Shown here: positions 9,280-19,700 of the stretch, one piece after another
Layout of the letters: each line of letters begins with the position of its first letter
How positions within the stretch are numbered: the first letter of the stretch is position 1
Origin: Candidatus Sphingomonas phytovorans
Lineage (GTDB): Bacteria > Pseudomonadota > Alphaproteobacteria > Sphingomonadales > Sphingomonadaceae
DNA length: 64,000 nucleotides
Reading direction: 5' to 3'
Assembly: GCA_029202385.1 (NCBI GenBank)
Contig: CP119314.1
Location: forward strand, 3,102,501 to 3,166,500
Made by a program: the position numbers and the translations under genes
Notes under the pieces: model-generated
What the model was told of the DNA's origin: nothing
Seen by the model: only the letters and a program-made list of their open reading frames with translations
Databases searched by the model: none

Positions 9280-10008
9280 ATGACCATGATCGGCATCATC
9301 GGCAGCGCTGGACGAATGGGGCAGGCATTGGCCGGCGTCGTCTCCGACCTGGGCGGGACCCTGGCCGGCGGGATCGACGCCGGGGGCGATCCCGCAACGC
9401 TGGCGCACGCTGCCGATGTGCTGCTGGATTTCTCGGTGCCCTCGGCGCTCGAGGCGAATCTCGCCGCGGCGGTGGCGGCGGGCACGCCGATCCTGGTCGG
9501 CACCACCGGCCTGTCGCCCGCACATCACGCCTTGATCGACGAGGCAGCAAAACGGGTGGCCGTGCTCCAGACCGGCACCGTGTCGCTCGGCGTCACGCTG
9601 ATCGCGCGGCTGGTGCGCGAGGCAGCGTCGGTGCTCGGCACCGACTGGGATATCGAGATCGTCGAGACGCACCATCGCCACAAGGTCGATGCGCCGTCAG
9701 GCACCGCGCTGCTGCTCGGCGAAGCGGCGGCGGCCGGTCGCGGCATCCCGCTTGCCGAAGCGAAAGTGACCGACCGGGCCGGGCTGATAGGCGCGCGGGC
9801 CGAGGGGACGATCGGCTTTGCCAGCCTGCGCGGCGGCTCGGTCGCCGGGGATCACCAGGTGGTGTTCGCAGGGTCGGGTGAACGCATCGAGATCGGCCAC
9901 CGCGCCGAGAGCCGCGAGATCTTCGCGCGCGGCGCGATCACCGCAGCGCTGTGGCTCGCGGACAAGCCCGCCGGACGGTACCAGATGGCGGAGGTGCTGG
10001 GTCTTTGA
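9280..10008 (+). CDS. dapB: 4-hydroxy-tetrahydrodipicolinate reductase DapB
   Basis: DapB reduces 4-hydroxy-tetrahydrodipicolinate with NAD(P)H in the lysine and meso-diaminopimelate pathway, feeding peptidoglycan synthesis. The 242-residue protein has the dinucleotide-binding start IGIIGSAGRMGQAL, the signature ETHHRHKVDAPSGTA (catalytic His pair and Lys), and a C-terminal RGSVAGDH/RAESREIFARGA region typical of the family. The ATG at 9280 follows GGGAG by nine bases; the frame upstream to 9157 is non-conserved and was excluded. The nth gene begins 14 bases after the stop. Confidence 0.95.
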   Translation: MTMIGIIGSAGRMGQALAGVVSDLGGTLAGGIDAGGDPATLAHAADVLLDFSVPSALEANLAAAVAAGTPILVGTTGLSPAHHALIDEAAKRVAVLQTGTVSLGVTLIARLVREAASVLGTDWDIEIVETHHRHKVDAPSGTALLLGEAAAAGRGIPLAEAKVTDRAGLIGARAEGTIGFASLRGGSVAGDHQVVFAGSGERIEIGHRAESREIFARGAITAALWLADKPAGRYQMAEVLGL

Positions 10009-10021
10009 AGGGATTAGGGCT

Positions 10022-10684
10022 TTGAAAAAGGCGGATGTCGTCGAGTTCTTCGCGCGGCTCGCGGCGGACAATCCGCATCCCGAGACCGAGCTCGAATACA
10101 CCAATCCCTATACCCTGCTCGTCGCGGTCGCCCTGTCCGCGCAGGCGACCGATGTCGGCGTCAACAAGGCGACGCGGCGCCTGTTCGCGGAGGTCGACAC
10201 GCCCGGGAAGATGGTGGCGCTTGGCGAGGAGGCGCTGAAGCAGCACATCAAGACGATCGGCCTGTTCAACACCAAGGCGAAGAACGTCATCGCCCTCTCC
10301 GAAAAGCTGATCGCCGACTATGGGGGCGAGGTGCCGGCCGACCGCGACGCGCTCGAAACGCTGCCCGGCGTCGGCCGCAAGACCGCGAACGTGGTGATGA
10401 ACACCGCCTTCGGCGCCGAGACCTTCGCGGTCGATACGCATATCTTCCGAGTCGGCAACCGCACCGGCCTCGCGCGCGGCAAGACACCGCTCGCGGTGGA
10501 GCTGGGCCTTGAGAAAACGGTGCCCCAGCCCTTCCGCCTCCACGCCCATCACTGGCTGATCCTCCACGGCCGCTATGTCTGCAAGGCACGCACTCCCGAA
10601 TGCTGGCGATGCGTGGTATGGGACTTGTGCGCCTATAAACCGAAGACGCCGGCGCCGACACGCGGCGCCGCCAAGGAGGCCTGA
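10022..10684 (+). CDS. nth: Endonuclease III
   Basis: Nth is a base-excision repair DNA glycosylase/AP lyase acting on oxidised pyrimidines. The 220-residue protein shows the helix-hairpin-helix LPGVGRKTANVV with the catalytic lysine, the catalytic aspartate in VDTHIFRVGNR, and a C-terminal iron-sulfur loop C-x6-C-x2-C-x5-C (CKARTPECWRCVVWDLC). No ATG precedes the conserved start, so a TTG at 10022 giving MKKADVVEFF is chosen; GAAGGGATTAGGG lies just upstream. It is 14 bases downstream of dapB and two bases upstream of the DUF6491 gene, so the three form an operon. Confidence 0.95.
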   Translation: MKKADVVEFFARLAADNPHPETELEYTNPYTLLVAVALSAQATDVGVNKATRRLFAEVDTPGKMVALGEEALKQHIKTIGLFNTKAKNVIALSEKLIADYGGEVPADRDALETLPGVGRKTANVVMNTAFGAETFAVDTHIFRVGNRTGLARGKTPLAVELGLEKTVPQPFRLHAHHWLILHGRYVCKARTPECWRCVVWDLCAYKPKTPAPTRGAAKEA

Positions 10685-10686
10685 CC

Positions 10687-11067
10687 ATGCGCATGATCCT
10701 GATCGCCCTCGCCATTGCCGCGACCGCCGCCCCCGGGGTCGCGAAGGACAAGAACCGGGTCCCGGAGGCAACGCCCGCGGGCAAGCCGCAGAGCTGCATC
10801 ATGACGAACCGGATCCGGACGAGCCATGTGCGCAACGACTCGATCATCGATTTCGAGATGAATGGCGGCCAGATCTATCGCAACACCCTGCCGCAGAGCT
10901 GCCCCGGTCTGGGTTTCGACGAGGCCTTTTCCTACAAGACCTCGATCGGCCAGCTATGCTCGGTCGATACGATCACCGTGCTCCGGACCGGCGGCGGCCC
11001 CGTGCGGGGGCCGACCTGCGGCCTTGGCATATTCCAGCCCGTCACACTGGCGAAGAAGAAGCGATAG
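10687..11067 (+). CDS. DUF6491 family secreted protein
   Basis: A 126-residue exported protein with a signal peptide of about 19 residues (MRMILIALAIAATAAPGVA). The mature part has four cysteines (SCIMTNRI, QSCPGLGF, QLCSVDTIT, PTCGLG) that probably form disulfides. The pattern of a Cys-Ile start, an FEMNGGQIYRNTLP strand, then CPGL and LCSVDTITVL matches the DUF6491 family common in sphingomonads. Function is unknown. It follows nth after two bases. Confidence 0.75.
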   Translation: MRMILIALAIAATAAPGVAKDKNRVPEATPAGKPQSCIMTNRIRTSHVRNDSIIDFEMNGGQIYRNTLPQSCPGLGFDEAFSYKTSIGQLCSVDTITVLRTGGGPVRGPTCGLGIFQPVTLAKKKR

Positions 11068-11110
11068 GGCTGGCGTAGCCCGCCGCGCTTTGCTAGGCGC
11101 CTGCGACCAG

Positions 11111-11187
<77 letters not shown>

Positions 11188-11199
11188 TTTTTCTCTTAT

Positions 11200-11298
11200 A
11201 AATCAATGATCTATGCCGGTCATTTGGCCTCTTTTTTAGCTTTGGCAGTGGGGGAAACTCACCGCCATCGAGCTGAAAACTCCATAATTCATTGATTT
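11200..11298. repeat. Inverted repeat 3' of tRNA-Arg
   Basis: AAATCAATGA at 11200-11209 and its reverse complement TCATTGATTT at 11289-11298 frame an AT-rich stretch beginning 13 bases after the tRNA. It may be a leftover of an integrated element. No integrase gene and no duplicated tRNA 3' end were found. Confidence 0.35.
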
Positions 11299-11448
11299 TA
11301 TTAGGCAATTTCCCCGCATATTTCTCACCAATCAAGTTGAGATGCGCGGAAACGACAACTGGTCGGCAGACTTGCTCGGTCCGCCCCCAAAATGCGCGCG
11401 TCTGCGGCACAGGATCAGTGGGAGAAGCGCCGGATCTTCGCACATTGA

Positions 11449-11853
11449 GCCGCGTACGCCGAGCCCTTCGCAATCCGCGCGGCGCTGCGCGCCAACGATA
11501 GCGCCCGGCTCGATGCGCTGGGCAAGGGCAAGCGCAAACCCGATCCCATTCCGGTCGTCCGATTCTTCAATCCCGCGGGTCAGGCAACCTGGATCGCCAC
11601 CGAGATCGATGAGGACGGGGTCATGTTCGGCCTCGCCGACCTTGGCTTTGGCAGTCCGGAATTAGGCTATTTTGCGCTCGAAGAACTGGAGTCGCTTCGC
11701 CGGCCCTTCGGTCTCGGCATCGAGCGCGACATCCTGTTCGAGGGCAAGCTTCCCTTGTCGGTTTATGCCCAGGCCGCATGTCGGGCCGGCTCTTTGGTTC
11801 TGGTCGAACGCCTGCTCCATCAGGCCGCCGCCGTATTGAGAGGAGGCCGGTGA
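11449..11853 (+). pseudogene. DUF2958 protein remnant lacking a start
   Basis: After an in-frame TGA at 11446-11448 the frame is open to 11853 and encodes a good DUF2958 domain: [19 protein letters not shown], then GLADLGFGSPELGYFALEELE and a terminal ERDILFEGKLPLSVYA. No ATG, GTG or TTG with a ribosome site precedes the conserved part; the first ATG (11623) is in the middle of the domain. It is therefore probably 5'-truncated. DUF2958 genes are commonly carried by plasmids and integrative elements, which supports a degraded mobile island here. Function is unknown. Confidence 0.65.
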
Positions 11854-11884
11854 CGGACTTTGTCAAATAGCCCAGCCCGACCGC

Positions 11885-12196
11885 CTACCTCGAATCCTGA
11901 CGAAGCCGGTCCAATTGGTGCATGCGCTCATGCAGGATCGTGACGATGCCGACTGCTCCATCGCTCAGCCGTCGCCAATAGACATAGTGGCGCTCGTGCC
12001 GGCAATAAAAGCCTTCGACCTCGAACTCGGCCGGGATGGCGCGCGAGGCGATATCGCGTGTCGCGATCCTCTCGAAACAAGCGAACAGGCTGCGAATATA
12101 GGCCCCCGCCTGATTCTGCCCCCAGGTGTCATATGTATAGGCAAAAATCTCGTCGAGCCGCTGATTGGCGGTAGCGGAAACCCGAAACGACGCCAT
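11885..12196 (-). CDS. parE: ParE/RelE-family toxin
   Basis: The 103-residue protein has the ParE layout: two N-terminal helices (ATANQRLDEIFAYTYDTWG with a following GAYIRSLFACFERIA) and a C-terminal beta-sheet (EFEVEGFYCRHERHYVYWRR, then VGIVTILHERM). ParE toxins poison DNA gyrase and related RelE toxins cleave mRNA at the ribosome; sequence alone favours ParE. It follows its antitoxin gene by two bases. Both were inserted or retained in the accessory region downstream of tRNA-Arg and could stabilise it. Confidence 0.85.
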   Translation of the reverse strand: MASFRVSATANQRLDEIFAYTYDTWGQNQAGAYIRSLFACFERIATRDIASRAIPAEFEVEGFYCRHERHYVYWRRLSDGAVGIVTILHERMHQLDRLRQDSR

Positions 12197-12198
12197 GA

Positions 12199-12456
12199 TC
12201 AGGCCCGGCTGTTGCGTGCGATCACATCGTCCGCATCAAGAACAGCATAGCTGCCCTCCGGCTCCGCGAAGGCGTGGACCAGTTCCGCCTTCAGCCGCTC
12301 GAACGTCTCCGCCTCGCTGCGCTCCTTGTCGCGCCGGATCAGGTCGCGAACATATTCGCTGATATTTTCGTAGGCGCCATCATCGCCGACATGCGTCGCG
12401 ACGAAATCGCTGAGCACGCCGCTGATCCGGACGTTCAATGTCATCGGCTTGTTCAC
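12199..12456 (-). CDS. parD: ParD-like ribbon-helix-helix antitoxin
   Basis: This 85-residue protein starts MNKPMTLNVRISGVLSDFV, a ribbon-helix-helix N-terminus, with YENISEYVRDLIRRDKER as its second helix, as in CopG/ParD DNA-binding antitoxins. The acidic C-terminus (residues 55-85) would wrap the ParE toxin. RHH antitoxins repress their own promoter, so the region just upstream (12457-12520) should carry the operator. It overlaps nothing and leads the pair. Confidence 0.85.
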   Translation of the reverse strand: MNKPMTLNVRISGVLSDFVATHVGDDGAYENISEYVRDLIRRDKERSEAETFERLKAELVHAFAEPEGSYAVLDADDVIARNSRA

Positions 12457-12894
12457 GGGTCACCTCTTGTCCGCATATTATGGAATATTGTGGACAACAG
12501 CAAGACTCGAACGGCAACCTCATCCACCCCGCGTAGGCGCCAAGCCTCGGCGTCTACAGCGGAAGCCTGAGCTGGTTCGTATCAGGCATGGCCGCGCAGC
12601 GCGCGGCACGCGCGATGTCCGCTTGTCGGGCCGCAGGCTCGCCCCCCATCGGCGATCGTCACGGCGAACCCTCGACGACCCAGAACCGCATGCGAGGACA
12701 GGCCGGTCTCGCGATGGCACCAATATTTGCACAAGATATTCAACAGCTTGGTACCACAATGGCACCAAGAGTCTCCCACCAGCGCCACCCATCTCGTAAA
12801 AAACTATGCACAAACAATGGCTTACCCCGCAGGGGGAGCCATCCCTTTATCTTGCCTTCACTCTGACTGAAGGTTTTTCACTCCTCAAGCGCCC
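12457..12894. other. Gene-free stretch between antitoxin and orphan immunity-like gene
   Basis: Several short open frames exist on both strands but all are arginine-rich or lack ribosome binding sites and family resemblance. The right half (12720-12890) is mixed in composition, with ATGGCACCA occurring twice. It holds the parDE promoter and probably decayed mobile DNA; nothing else is supported. Confidence 0.4.
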
Positions 12895-13218
12895 CTACAG
12901 GTCTTCATGCCGCAGAAGCATAATGGCATCACCGCCCCTGGCGAGAGCATCCTGCAACTCATCCGAGCGCGTCGTTTCGTTCACATAGAGAAGTAACTTG
13001 CTGTTCGGAAAGCTGTCTTCGGCAGGCACATCCTCAAACGGATCGCGATTTTCCTTGAGCATGAAGTGCTCTCCGGCTTCGTCACCGAAGGTGTAATATG
13101 TGCCTGCATGGTAGGTGCTATCTCGCTCCTCAAATGAGCACGCGAGCAACCTTTCAAGGATAGCTTTCGCATCGTCCAGACTTTCGGCTTCTATCCCATA
13201 AAGATCATAGAACGACAT
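12895..13218 (-). CDS. Candidate orphan immunity protein
   Basis: The 107-residue acidic protein begins MSFYDLYGIEAESLDDAKAILERLL and contains FEERDSTYHAGTYYTFGDEAGEHF and LLLYVNETTRSDEL. Small acidic proteins of this kind downstream of RHS toxin genes are usually immunity proteins that bind the toxin tip. Here it is separated from the RHS gene by a deleted insertion-sequence remnant, so it could be an orphan from a displaced toxin module. No motif defines its target. Base composition is lower in G+C than the chromosome average. Confidence 0.55.
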   Translation of the reverse strand: MSFYDLYGIEAESLDDAKAILERLLACSFEERDSTYHAGTYYTFGDEAGEHFMLKENRDPFEDVPAEDSFPNSKLLLYVNETTRSDELQDALARGGDAIMLLRHEDL

Positions 13219-13221
13219 TTC

Positions 13222-13449
13222 TCAGCCCCCTCTAGCGCGGCAGGACGATGCTGGGAGCACGCTGCACAGCATGTTCGGCGCTGGCGCGTAGAACCGGCGG
13301 TTGACGTGATCGAGCGGGCACGGTGCCGCCTTCTCCGCGATCGACACCACCGCCGCCCAGCGCGACGGGTAATCGCGCTCGTGGTCGACCACCATCCGCA
13401 CCGCACGCTCGCGGACTTCCGGCGCAAACTTATTCGTCGTCTTGCTCAT
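13222..13449 (-). pseudogene. IS3-family transposase remnant (OrfA head joined to OrfB fragment)
   Basis: The first 43 or so residues ([20 protein letters not shown], then [15 protein letters not shown]) are the N-terminus of an IS3-family OrfA. The following [20 protein letters not shown] is from the middle of OrfB, just before its integrase core. The rest of both genes, including the catalytic DDE triad, is missing. This is an insertion sequence with a large internal deletion that joined the two reading frames. It cannot encode a working transposase. It splits the two candidate immunity genes downstream of the RHS gene. Confidence 0.8.
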
Positions 13450-13482
13450 ACAGGCTCCACCTTCTCAGTAGTGGGAGCCTCC
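13450..13482. repeat. Hairpin before IS remnant
   Basis: AGGCTCCAC and GTGGGAGCCT form imperfect arms around TTCTCAGTA immediately upstream of the OrfA-like start. This is likely part of the original 5' end of the insertion sequence. The opposite end was not found. Confidence 0.35.
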
Positions 13483-13532
13483 GGCAAAACCAGCGCGGTT
13501 CATCTTTAGGGCAGGCGCCGTCTCTGCGGCAA

Positions 13533-13718
13533 CTACATATCGAGGCCTTCTTTCTCCAACTCATCTCTCATGCGACCCGAGAACTCTACAATCTGGTCTT
13601 TGTTGAAGCCGCAGTAGGTTGGCAGCGACGTGTTCGGCACATTTTGAGCCAATGCCGCTCCGCACCGGATTATGTAGCGCAGTTCTTCTGCGGTAATTTC
13701 AATCTGCATCTTCATCAT
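13533..13718 (-). CDS. Small candidate immunity protein for the adjacent RHS toxin
   Basis: A 61-residue protein (MMKMQIEITAEELRYIIRCG to the C-terminus EKEGLDM) starts 11 bases after the RHS stop codon on the same strand. Position and size fit a cognate immunity protein for the toxin tip of the RHS protein. It is mostly helical by composition, with no signal peptide. The short length is at the low end for immunity proteins, so it could also be a truncated one. No family was recognised. Confidence 0.55.
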   Translation of the reverse strand: MMKMQIEITAEELRYIIRCGAALAQNVPNTSLPTYCGFNKDQIVEFSGRMRDELEKEGLDM

Positions 13719-13729
13719 CCTCTATTCAC

Positions 13730-16700
13730 TTACCTACCGCGCGGGACAGGGTCATACCCCGGCAAGCGAGCGTTGCGAGGGACCTGCGAGTTTAGATAGT
13801 TTTCCCAACCAACGCCATAATCTGGCCGGAACGCCGTCGCCTCACCTCTAGAGCCGCTGATCACAATCGTGCGGGTGCTCTCATCAAGGAAGTATTTTGT
13901 TCCATCAGAAGCATACCTCGTGGGCGTCGCTGGATTGCTCACAATGCCTTCCACAAAGTCCTGAAACTGCGCTTTGGTCCGGATGCCCAACGGAGCAAAC
14001 TCGCCACCTGCAAGGTGCTTTGCGAGAGCATGTCCGTTCGCCACTTCCTCCGCGAGAAGTTGGGGACCGAGACGCGCCCCATTCGCAACGCTACTGGCAC
14101 CTACATTCTCTGCGGCCCCTTCGTTCCAAAGCGTGTATCCTCCGATGCTGAATGTGCGTTGATCGACAACGATTCCACTGGCACCTCCAATGCTGAGCCT
14201 GCCCGTTCCAGCATAGATACCCTCCGTTCCTCCAATCGAAATGCCACCATTGCCAAGATATATTCCGCCTCGCCCTCCAATGGTGATCGCATCGTTGCCA
14301 AGGTAAATACCATCACTTCCGCCTAGGGATAAACTTTCCGCACTGATCACGAGGCCACCCGAGCCTCCTATTGTCAGCGCCCCTCCCACGTAAGCTATTC
14401 CCAGAAAACTTGCCGATCCGGCAATACCGGCAGCCACGTCCGGAGCATTGCTCGGCAAAATAGAATCCCAATATGAGCTTCTATTGTATAGATTTGTTAA
14501 CGCCTTGTCCTTCTGCCCTAAAGTCAAATCCTTTCTACTATTGATGGATTTTGTCACACCTTGAGTCTGAGCAGCATTCTCCTCTCTCGTTTGTGGTCTG
14601 CGGTTGGTGTAACCAATATTTTCGAGCAACCCGATATTGTGAGTTGGGGAATACGTACCGGAGACACTGACGCGTGACCGGCGCGCGGTAACAACGACAT
14701 CGTCAGGCTGCGCATCCACTTCGGTTGCGGCCGGGCTGGAGATGGCCGCTGTCTGGCTACCGGCCGCTCCAATCGGTGCGTTGGCGCTCTTCTGTGCTTC
14801 GGCGAGCAACACTTTCTCGCCTGCTGATTGCTTACGGCCCCCGGCGACCTGGCGCGCCACCAAGTTACCGATGGTACTGCCGATCACATCCGGCAGCGCC
14901 GCCAATATATTGTCGCCAAAGCTCGATCCGTCGAGCAGGCTCCGCGTGGCAGCACCAGCCAGTGCGCCAGCGGCGCCGGACACTATGCGCCCCTCGAAGC
15001 CGCCCAAGTTGATTGCACTCGAAACACCGCCGACCATCCCGCCAACCGCGACGCCGACGAAATCGAACTTCGACTGCAATTTCGTCGCAACGCCGATCCC
15101 CTGGGTTATCACGCTGCTGAGCACGCCGCGCGCGGCACCACTCACGAAGCCGCCTCTCCCCAGGAAATTGCCGACCTTCCCGAGCGCGGAGAGAGCTTCG
15201 CCGGCTTTCGCCGCTTCCGTCGCCCCTCTTGCAAACTCTCCGATCCCACCGCCAACCGCTCCGGCGATCGCGCCCAGCGCGACCCCCTTCCAGCTGAAGC
15301 TATCCTGGATCCCGGTCGCCACCCCAACCACCTGGCTCGCGATGCTGCCCGCCGCACCGGCGACGGCGCCCGCGGCGATCCCGCCCAGAATTGTGGTGCT
15401 GGCACTGGTCAGCGCGCCATAGGTCACCGCGCTCACCGCGATCGCGATTGCCACAAGCAGAATCTGCCCGAACACGCCGCATTTGTTCTTGTTCGCAGCC
15501 TGGGGCTTGGGCGTGGTGGGGGATGTATCGCCGTACGCGTCGCTCGGGTCGTAGGGCTTGAACGTCGAACTGCTGTTGCCGTTCTTCGACACACCGCCCG
15601 GAAGAGTCAGCGTCTGGCCCTCGACCAGCGTGCTGGCGGCGTTCAGCCCGTTGGCCTCGGCGATCTTGTACCACAGGCTCGCATCGCCCCAGACCTGCGC
15701 CGCGATGCTCGACAGCGTGTCGCCAGTACGCACGGTGTAGCTGCCGCCCGAGCTGCCCTGCTGGAAGCTGTTCACCGGCGTCAGCCGCGTGTTGAAATCT
15801 CCGAACGACGCCCCAGCGGTCGCGCCGAACCGGAACGAGCCGGTGCTCGTGCCCGAAAAGGGAGTCCGCTCGCGATCCACCAGCGAGCCTGCATAGCTGC
15901 TGTCATACGTGCTGTTGTTGCCGTTGAACCCGATCTGCCGGCCATTGAACCGGTACCACACTTCATGCGGGTCGCCGCCGATCTTTGTGTTGCCGCTGTT
16001 CTTGGATTCGTCCCGGCGGATCACCTGGCCAAGCACGTCGCTCTTCACCGTGATCGTGCGCGGCTGGCCATCAGCCACGATCGCCGAGGTGAACACGCCC
16101 GAGCCGCTGTAATAATAGCTCGTGGTGAAGCTCGTCCCCGGCTGGCCCGTGTCGGGCGTATAGACCACGCTCGACTGGACCGCCCCTTCGTACCAGGCAT
16201 AGCTGCTCACCGTGCTCGATACCGGCATCGTCCGGTAGACGCCGTTCTCGATCGCGAAACCGCTCGTCGTGCTCGAGGTGATCGCCCCCAGCGCATAGTC
16301 GGCCGTGCCGTCGCCATAGCTGTTGGTCACCGTCGTCGTGTAGGTGCCCGTGGTCCCGTAATAGACGCTCTTCTGGAGCTGCGTCGTCTGCTGCGTCGCG
16401 ATCCGCCCCTTCGAATCATAGGTCTGCCGATTGTCGTAGATCACCGTCCCGGCCGCGTTCGTGTCGGCCTGGTGGAGCAGCCGGCCGAGCGCATCATAGC
16501 TGTAGCTGCCGCCACCCACGGAACGGTCGATCGCCCCGCTGGCGACGACGGTGCCGTCACCCTGATCCTCATAACCGCTTTCGGCAATCGCCGCGCTGAT
16601 CAGGTTGCCTGCATTGTCGTAGCTATAGGTTTCCTGCCGCTGGCCGAAGAAATTGACCTGCCGGTACTCATAGTCGCCGGTCACGCCGGGATCCATCGGC

Positions 16701-19700
16701 ATCGGCTCGTGATGCCCCGACCCGGGGTCATAGTCCGGATACCATACCCAGGTCTGGGCGTAGCCGATCATATAGTCGTCCGACAGCACCGTGCGGCGCT
16801 GGCCGGCCGCGTCATAGGCCAGGCTGACTCCCTTCGCGCCGCGTACGACCACGCCCCCCGACAATGCCCCACGGTCGGTCACGACCCGGTTCATCGAATC
16901 ATAGTCGTACCAGAAATGCTCCGGGCCCGTCGCCGTCGCCGAGGCATTGCCATAGCTGTCGAGCACGCGATACGTCTGGCTGAGGTGCCGGATATTGCCG
17001 GACGCGTCATAACTCCATGTCACGCTTGCCGCCGGCGCGGTGCCGTTGCCGGCTTCCGCCCAGCTGGTCATCCGGCCAAGCGCGTCATAGGTGGCACTGG
17101 CATTCTGCGTCACCGCGCCGCCGATCGTCGCATATTCGGTCAGCTTGTTGCTGTTTTCATTGTAGCTGTAATCGGCATGCGCTGTTTCGTAGAAGACCGA
17201 GCCGTACATCGTGCCGGTCGAGATCGAGGCGGCCAGCCCGGTGTTGAGATAGGTGTAACGCTGCACCTCGGCGCCCGACCGTTCGATCAGCCGGCCGCCG
17301 CTGTCATAGGTGAAGGCGGTGACCCGGCCACCCATGTCGGTGTGGGAAACCATATGGTCGAAGCCGTCGCTGACATCCTCGGTCCATTTGCCATTGGCAT
17401 AGGTGGTCCGCTGCGTAACGGCGCCGAAGGTTCCCAGGCCGGCCGTCGCCGTCGTGGCAGACCAGCTATAGGTCATCGTCGTCACGTCCCCTCCGAACGC
17501 GACGCTCGAGACGATGCGGCCCTGCACGTCATAATCGGTCTTCTCGACATCCGACGCGCCGAGGAACGAATTCCAGTGCCTGGTACGCTGGCCGAGCACG
17601 TCATAGTCGTAATTGTCGACCAGCCCGCCCGCATGGGTGACCTGGGTGAGCTGGCCGAGCTTGTTGTAGACATTGATGGTGTGGCGGTTGAGCTCGTCCG
17701 CTGCGTCCCGCAGATCGCCGAAGACGTCGTACACGTTGGTCCGCACACCGCCGTCGGAATGATATTCCTTCACGACCAGGGCATCCGTGCCGCCGAAACC
17801 GCTCCCGGCCAGCAACAGGCGCGATTTCCAGATGCCGGACGGATTCGCCATGCTGTTCGCATCGCGCGTCCCGATCAGCCGGCCGGACCGGTCATAGGCA
17901 TAGCCTTCCGTCGGCGCGATCGTCGTGAACGAGCCGTGGGTGGTTTCGTAACCGACCCCGGCGTGCTGGACAGCAGTGGTGCGGCCCATCGTGTTGTAGC
18001 TGTAGCTCGTCGTTGAGCCCCGCGCATCGGTTTCAGTCAGCACTTCGCCAAACGCGTTGTACGTGCGTTCCGTCATGAGGTCGGCCGTCGTGGCCGTGCC
18101 GGTGGCTCCGCTGTTCAACTGGCGCTGGGGCTGGATCGCCGAGGTCGCCTGGTTGCGCGCATCGTAGACGGTGACGGTGGCGTTGATGCCGTCGATATAG
18201 ACGCTGCCAAGGCTGTTCTCATTGCCATTGGTGGCGATCCCCAGCACATCCCCGATGCTGGCGCGGTCGACCAGGTCACCCCAGGCCCTGGCCGCATCCT
18301 CAAGCGTCAGCGTCCGGTTGCCGTTCGCGTCATAGACATAATAGCGCCAGACACCGTCGCCGGCGCTGCTCTTCCACAGATGCCCTGCATCGTCATACGC
18401 ATATTGTTCCTGGACGACGGCAGTTCCGCTGCCAAAGCCCATAAGGCCGCGGCTGACGACTTCGCCATAAGCATTGTAGCTCAGGGTGGTCACGTCGCCC
18501 GCGTCGGTGAAGACACCCGAACTGACCGTGCCATATGCCTGGCGGATCAAGTTGCCGGCGGCGTCATATTGATAGGACAGCCCCTCATGCAGCGTCGTCA
18601 GGTCGGACCTCACGCGCTCATAGCTTTCGCCGGTCTTCCGGCCGGCCAGATCGTAATAGTAACGATGCGGGTTGCCCCCGGCATCGACCGTGCCGGTCAG
18701 GCGACCGCCCCAATACTCAGAGGTGGTGATGCGGTCCGCGCCGTTGTCGGCGCTCGCGCCGCCCTGCTGGGTGCGGGTGAGATCGCCCAGGCCGTTATAG
18801 AAATACCGCACCGTCGGCGTGAGCGACGGACTGGACGGATCGGCGATACGGCTTTCGACGATCAGCCGGCCACCCTCGTCATAGGTATAGGTGATGGTCG
18901 GGGTCGAGCCGCCATTGTCGACCGCTTCCGTCTTGGTGCGGACCTGGCCGAGGGCGTTATAGCTATAGGCGATGTCCGAGCTGCTGATGGTCGACGCGAG
19001 AGTGCCGGTCGACTGGCTGGTGAGCATATAATATTCGACATCGGTGCGCTGCTCGGTAAGCCGCCGGCCATTCCTGTCATAAGTGAAGTTGGTCACCCGG
19101 TCGGCGGCATTGGCAGACACCGTCGGCGGGGCGGCGATGGCGATCGCCTCGCTCGCAGCGTTGGCATGGCGGCGTTCGTTCAGGACATTGCCTTCGGCGT
19201 CGAACGTCCAGCTGGTGAGATAATTGTTCTGGTCGACCTGGGCGGTCTTGCGATCGAGCTTGTCGAACCAGGACCAGATGACGCCGCCATTGCCGTCGGT
19301 GGTCGTGACGACGTTGCCGCCTGCATCATATTGGTAGCTGACCGTCACAGTCGTCGCTGCGGAGGTGACATAGACACCCGAGACCCAGCTGCCGGTCCGG
19401 ACATTGTCGATGACGGTCGATGTCAGGTGGCCCAGCTTGTCGAAATTGCTGGTGGTCTGGCGATAGGTGCCGGCGGGTACCGAAGGGGGCGTACCTCCGG
19501 CCGCCGGCAACGAGGCCAGTTGCACGGCATAGACACGGGTGACCTGGGTGCTGCCGGCGCCGGTGACGTCGCCATAGCTTATGGTCGAATAGGTGCCCGT
19601 TGCCCCGATCTGGACGGTGATCCGGTCGAGCTTGTCGTAATAGAACAGGGTGCGGGCGCCCATCGCGTCCGTTTTCTGGATGACGTTGCCGCGCGCGTCA

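Noticed and set aside
12520..12813. Minus-strand open frame of 97 codons
   Set aside because: Arg-rich, no ribosome site, overlaps other equally poor frames; treated as decayed DNA.
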